From the NCBI GenBank assembly GCA_900764925.1, contig CAAFPW010000111.1:1-26763 (forward strand): 26,763 bases of DNA, in the 5' to 3' direction. The stretch comes from Fusobacteriaceae bacterium (lineage in GTDB: Bacteria; Fusobacteriota; Fusobacteriia; Fusobacteriales; Fusobacteriaceae). The position numbers and the translations under genes are program-made. Shown piece by piece: positions 23,813 to 26,763 of this stretch (its first letter is position 1; the number at the start of each line of letters is the position of its first letter). The notes under the pieces are model-generated. The model was given only the letters and a program-made list of their open reading frames with translations. It had not been told where the DNA came from and did not search any database.

Positions 23813-25945
23813 TTACTTCAAAATAAGCCCCTCATCCATAACAAAATTAGGTACAACTTCAATTTCTAACTCTGATAGACTAGCTCTTACTAAAGTAACC
23901 TTATATCTATCTCCAATACTATAAAATTTACCTGTGTCAGTATCTCTCATAACATACTCTCTATCATCAAACTCGTAGAAGTGTTTAGCAGCTACAACAT
24001 CCCAGAAACACTCCACATGATCCTCAGTTTCAAAGAATACTCTCTTATTACTAAATCCTACTATTGTAGCATCATACTCTTCTCCAACTCTACTCATCAT
24101 ATACTCCACAAGTTTTATCTTAACACTCTCATCTTCTACTTTCATAGCAGCTCTCTCTGTTTTAGAGATATGAGCACAAGTTATTGGTAATTCTTCCATA
24201 TTCTTTATAATAGTTTTCTTATTTGGATATCCATGAAGTACAGAATTTAGTATTCTATGTACAGTCAAGTCTGCATATCTTCTAATTGGTGAAGTGAAAT
24301 GAGTATAGTATCCAGAAGCAAGTCCAAAGTGTCCATAGTTCTCCACTGTATATCTAGCTTGTTTCAATGCCATCAATATCATCTTATGTACAAGCAGATT
24401 TATCCCCTTCTCCTTAGAGTCCTCTATTATTTTTTGAAACTGTTTAGGGTGTATCTCCTCAAGAGAGTGTATTCTATACTTGAACTTAGCCAAAGTTTCA
24501 TTCAGATTTTTTATTCTCTCCATATCAGGTTTCTCATGTGTTCTATATACTGATGGTATCTCTAACCAGAAAAGTTTCTCTGCCACAGTTTCATTAGCGG
24601 CTATCATAAAGTCCTCTATTATTCTTTCAGACTCTCCTCTATCTCTACTCTTAATATACTCAACCTTACCTTTTTCATCCAACACAAGTTTTATCTCTGG
24701 AATATCAAAATCTATACTTCCTCTCTTATATTTTACCTCTCTAATTATCTTAGAAAGCTCTAACATATCCATAACCATATCTTTTATTGGAGCATAAGTT
24801 TTTAGTGCTTCTTCATCTCCAGCTATCATCTTATTGACATTGTTATATGTCATTCTGTATGCTGTTTTTATAACTGATTTATATGTATCCGAATCCACTA
24901 CTTTTCCTTTTTTATCTATCTCCATCTCACAAGTAAAAGTAAGTTTATCCTCATTTGGATTTAGAGAACATATTCCATTAGAAATCTCCTTTGGAAACAT
25001 AGGCAATACTCTATCCACTAGATATACTGAGTTTCCTCTCTTATATGCCTCTCTATCTAATGCTGATCCCTCTGGTATATAGTGAGATACATCTGCTATA
25101 CTTACTATCAGCTTATAGTTTCCATTGTTTAATTTCTCTACATAGACAGCGTCATCTAAGTCTTTAGCATCATCCCCATCTATTGTAATGATAGGTAGAT
25201 CTCTTAAATCTTTTCTTCCCTCTAACTCCTTTTTACTTATCTCCTTTGGAATTCTCCTAGCTTCTTCCATAGCATCTTGTGGGAAAGTTTCTGACATTCC
25301 CTCTCTAATGATCAGAGCTTCTATCATATTGTTAGTATCATATGGATTTCCTAATATCTCTATTATCTCCCCTTCTGGTTTTCTCTCACTATCTCCCCAG
25401 AAAGTTATTTTTACAACTACTAACTGATTATTCTCTGCTCCCTTCATTCTAATAGATGGGATATATATATCTTTACCAAATGAGTGAGTTGGAGTTACAA
25501 AACCAAAGTTTTTATTTTTTTGGAATATACCTATCACTATATCCTTATCTCTGCTTATTACTCTAACTACTTCTCCCTCTTTTTTTCTATCTCCCTTCAT
25601 ACCAGCTGTAAGTCTTACAAAAACTGTATCTCCATCAAGTGCACCATTAAATCCACTCTTAGGTATAAATATTCCCTCATCTGCAGTATCTACAAAGGCG
25701 AATCTATCTTTGATTATACTGAACACACCTTTTATATACCCTTGAGTTTCAGGAAGATTATATTTTCCTCTATTATTCTTGATAAGCTCTCCATCACTTA
25801 CCCACTTTTCTATTATCTCTCTATTCTCCTTTTTAAATTTAGGAGACCATCCTAACATCTTAGTTATCTCATCTAGTTTTAATCCTTTTCCCTTTGTATT
25901 TTTAAATATCTCTTTTAATTTTTCTAACTCTTTCTCTATTTTCAT
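23813..25945 (-). CDS. rnr: Ribonuclease R (RNB-family 3'-5' exoribonuclease)
   Basis: This enzyme degrades structured RNA processively from the 3' end. The 709-aa product has an N-terminal winged-helix region (about 1-62), cold-shock-like OB domains (about 65-215), the RNB catalytic domain with IDGDDAKDLDDAV (about 255-267, the metal-binding aspartates), HYTHFTSPIRRYADLTVHR, and a C-terminal S1 domain. I start it at the ATG at 25945 (MKIEKELEKLK), preceded by GGAGGA and overlapping the yqeK stop as ATGA. A TTG at 25978 would add 11 residues from inside yqeK and is unlikely. Confidence 0.95.
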   Translation of the reverse strand: MKIEKELEKLKEIFKNTKGKGLKLDEITKMLGWSPKFKKENREIIEKWVSDGELIKNNRGKYNLPETQGYIKGVFSIIKDRFAFVDTADEGIFIPKSGFNGALDGDTVFVRLTAGMKGDRKKEGEVVRVISRDKDIVIGIFQKNKNFGFVTPTHSFGKDIYIPSIRMKGAENNQLVVVKITFWGDSERKPEGEIIEILGNPYDTNNMIEALIIREGMSETFPQDAMEEARRIPKEISKKELEGRKDLRDLPIITIDGDDAKDLDDAVYVEKLNNGNYKLIVSIADVSHYIPEGSALDREAYKRGNSVYLVDRVLPMFPKEISNGICSLNPNEDKLTFTCEMEIDKKGKVVDSDTYKSVIKTAYRMTYNNVNKMIAGDEEALKTYAPIKDMVMDMLELSKIIREVKYKRGSIDFDIPEIKLVLDEKGKVEYIKSRDRGESERIIEDFMIAANETVAEKLFWLEIPSVYRTHEKPDMERIKNLNETLAKFKYRIHSLEEIHPKQFQKIIEDSKEKGINLLVHKMILMALKQARYTVENYGHFGLASGYYTHFTSPIRRYADLTVHRILNSVLHGYPNKKTIIKNMEELPITCAHISKTERAAMKVEDESVKIKLVEYMMSRVGEEYDATIVGFSNKRVFFETEDHVECFWDVVAAKHFYEFDDREYVMRDTDTGKFYSIGDRYKVTLVRASLSELEIEVVPNFVMDEGLILK

Positions 25946-26520
25946 ATTTTTCCTCCATCTAGGCTCTCTTTTAGCCAATCTCTCATTTCGAGAGTATTTT
26001 TATGTATCTCTCCCCCTACTTTTTCCAAATACACTATCTTTTTATCAATCTCATAGATAATTCCCTCATCTAAATTTTTATCCACTAACTCTCTTATCTT
26101 TTCAACTCCTGGATAATCTCTATTCTTCTCTATTCCATCAGCTATATATATTATCCTTCCAACTAGAGATAATCCTTTCTTTCCAATTGTATGATATTTT
26201 ATAGCTTCCAATATCTCTATATCATCTATTTTTAATTCATCTCTAACTATTATATATCCTACAAATCCATGAAGTATCTCTGAAATCTCCATATCTTGAA
26301 TTGATAACTCATCAGAAAAATTATCTTCACAAATCTTTCTCATCTTGTCAACTTCCATGCTCTTTGCAATATCATGTAAAATTGCTGCAACTCTTACTTT
26401 ATACTCATCTGCTCCATATTTTTTAGCTAATTCCACAGCCTTCTCTTCCACACCTAAAATATGTATATATCTTTTTTCAGTTACTCTACTTCTAACTATA
26501 TCTCTTAAATTTTCTAACAT
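25942..26520 (-). CDS. yqeK: YqeK-type HD-domain hydrolase (symmetrical Ap4A hydrolase)
   Basis: This 192-aa HD-superfamily protein carries H20 (RYIHILGVEE), H49-D50 (AAILHDIAKS), EILHGFVGY and KYHTIG, the ordered metal ligands of the YqeK family. Characterised members cleave diadenosine tetraphosphate symmetrically to ADP. AGGAGGAG lies just before the ATG. In many Firmicutes yqeK sits next to nadD and rsfS; here it is the first gene of an operon with rnr, with an ATGA overlap. Confidence 0.9.
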   Translation of the reverse strand: MLENLRDIVRSRVTEKRYIHILGVEEKAVELAKKYGADEYKVRVAAILHDIAKSMEVDKMRKICEDNFSDELSIQDMEISEILHGFVGYIIVRDELKIDDIEILEAIKYHTIGKKGLSLVGRIIYIADGIEKNRDYPGVEKIRELVDKNLDEGIIYEIDKKIVYLEKVGGEIHKNTLEMRDWLKESLDGGKI

Positions 26521-26553
26521 CTCTCCTCCTATTTACTCTACCTTCTTATTTTA

Positions 26554-26562
26554 ATTATACCA
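26554..26562 (-). promoter_or_regulatory. Extended -10 promoter of the yqeK-rnr operon
   Basis: Leftward TGGTATAAT, 34 bp before the yqeK ATG. A TTGAGT lies 19 bp upstream of the -10 as a possible -35. Confidence 0.6.
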
Positions 26563-26619
26563 TATTTATATAGAAATAACTCAAACTCCTTATATCAAAT
26601 TACAATTTAACTAAATAAA

Positions 26620-26760
26620 GGAGAAGGAAACTAAGAATTGCTCCCAACTACAAGAAGTTGATTAACTATGGCTTATCTCACTAAAAATGTAAAACTCACT
26701 TCGTTCAAACAGTTGCATTTTTTAGCGTTCGATTTCGCTGAGTTAATCTAACTTCTCTCC
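26620..26760. repeat. Long imperfect inverted repeat (REP/MITE-like), possibly continuing past the window
   Basis: GAAGTTGATTAACT (26654-26667) pairs with AGTTAATCTAACTTC (26741-26755), with one bulge. Inside, CTAAAAATGTAAAACT (26681-26696) pairs imperfectly with AGTTGCATTTTTTAG (26711-26724). A side hairpin AGCG-N8-CGCT lies in the right arm. The outermost GGAGAAG (26620-26626) and CTTCTCTCC may extend it. The base composition (TCACTTCGTTC, AGCGTTCGATTTCGCTG) is richer in CG than its surroundings. No ORF is present. It looks like a small dispersed element. Confidence 0.55.
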
Positions 26761-26763
26761 GTA

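Noticed and set aside
23981..26060. Several plus-strand ORFs of 69-123 codons
   Set aside because: They lie opposite rnr and yqeK, are rich in Ser/Ile/Phe as expected for antisense of A+T-rich coding DNA, and lack ribosome sites.

Overview
The window is a very AT-rich stretch of bacterial chromosome. It most likely comes from a Fusobacterium-type organism. The native genes use AGA/AGG for nearly all arginines, the solute-binding protein has a plain signal peptide with no lipobox (as expected in a cell with an outer membrane), and the gene repertoire (BrnQ, YfcC-type and GltS-type carriers, eut shell genes, YqeK/RNase R) fits that group. The species cannot be settled from the sequence. No rRNA, tRNA, CRISPR array, transposase or recombinase was found. 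|| Layout. (1) Positions 1-10.4 kb are an accessory, defence-like region. It holds the 3' end of an AlbA/HATPase_c_4-type ATP-binding protein, a complete AAA-ATPase-like/PD-(D/E)XK protein, a small orphan gene with a strong promoter, and a type I restriction-modification operon (hsdM, hsdS, an FRG-domain gene, hsdR) whose arginine codon use differs from the neighbours. A gene-poor 0.5 kb follows, with strong hairpins and what looks like a coding remnant. (2) Positions 10.4-14.1 kb are a purine module: a divergent GntR/HutC regulator, an NCS2 nucleobase permease and an 8-oxoguanine-deaminase-like amidohydrolase. A 36-bp palindrome lies directly behind the permease promoter. (3) Positions 14.2-20.9 kb carry amino-acid and carboxylate transport and arginine synthesis: a YfcC-family carrier, a GltS-family symporter, argG, a periplasmic amino-acid-binding protein and BrnQ. 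(4) Positions 21.0-26.5 kb are housekeeping: chorismate mutase-eutS-eutP, divergent aroA, then yqeK-rnr-orphan gene. (5) The last ~150 bases are a long imperfect inverted repeat that may continue past the window. || The most interesting signal is not an annotated gene. The binding-protein/argG operon has a leader of roughly 330 nt with a canonical promoter, a 37-codon upstream ORF with a perfect AGGAGG site and clustered AGG arginine codons, a nested stem, and a 13-bp intrinsic terminator just before the binding-protein gene. One terminator arm can pair instead with segments of the upstream ORF. I recognise no known riboswitch or T-box in it. It looks like a transcription attenuator for arginine supply, possibly undescribed. 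|| Other points of note are the FRG-domain protein translationally coupled into the type I R-M operon, the palindrome over the purine-operon transcription start, and an isolated eutS-eutP pair overlapping a chorismate mutase gene instead of lying in a eut operon.
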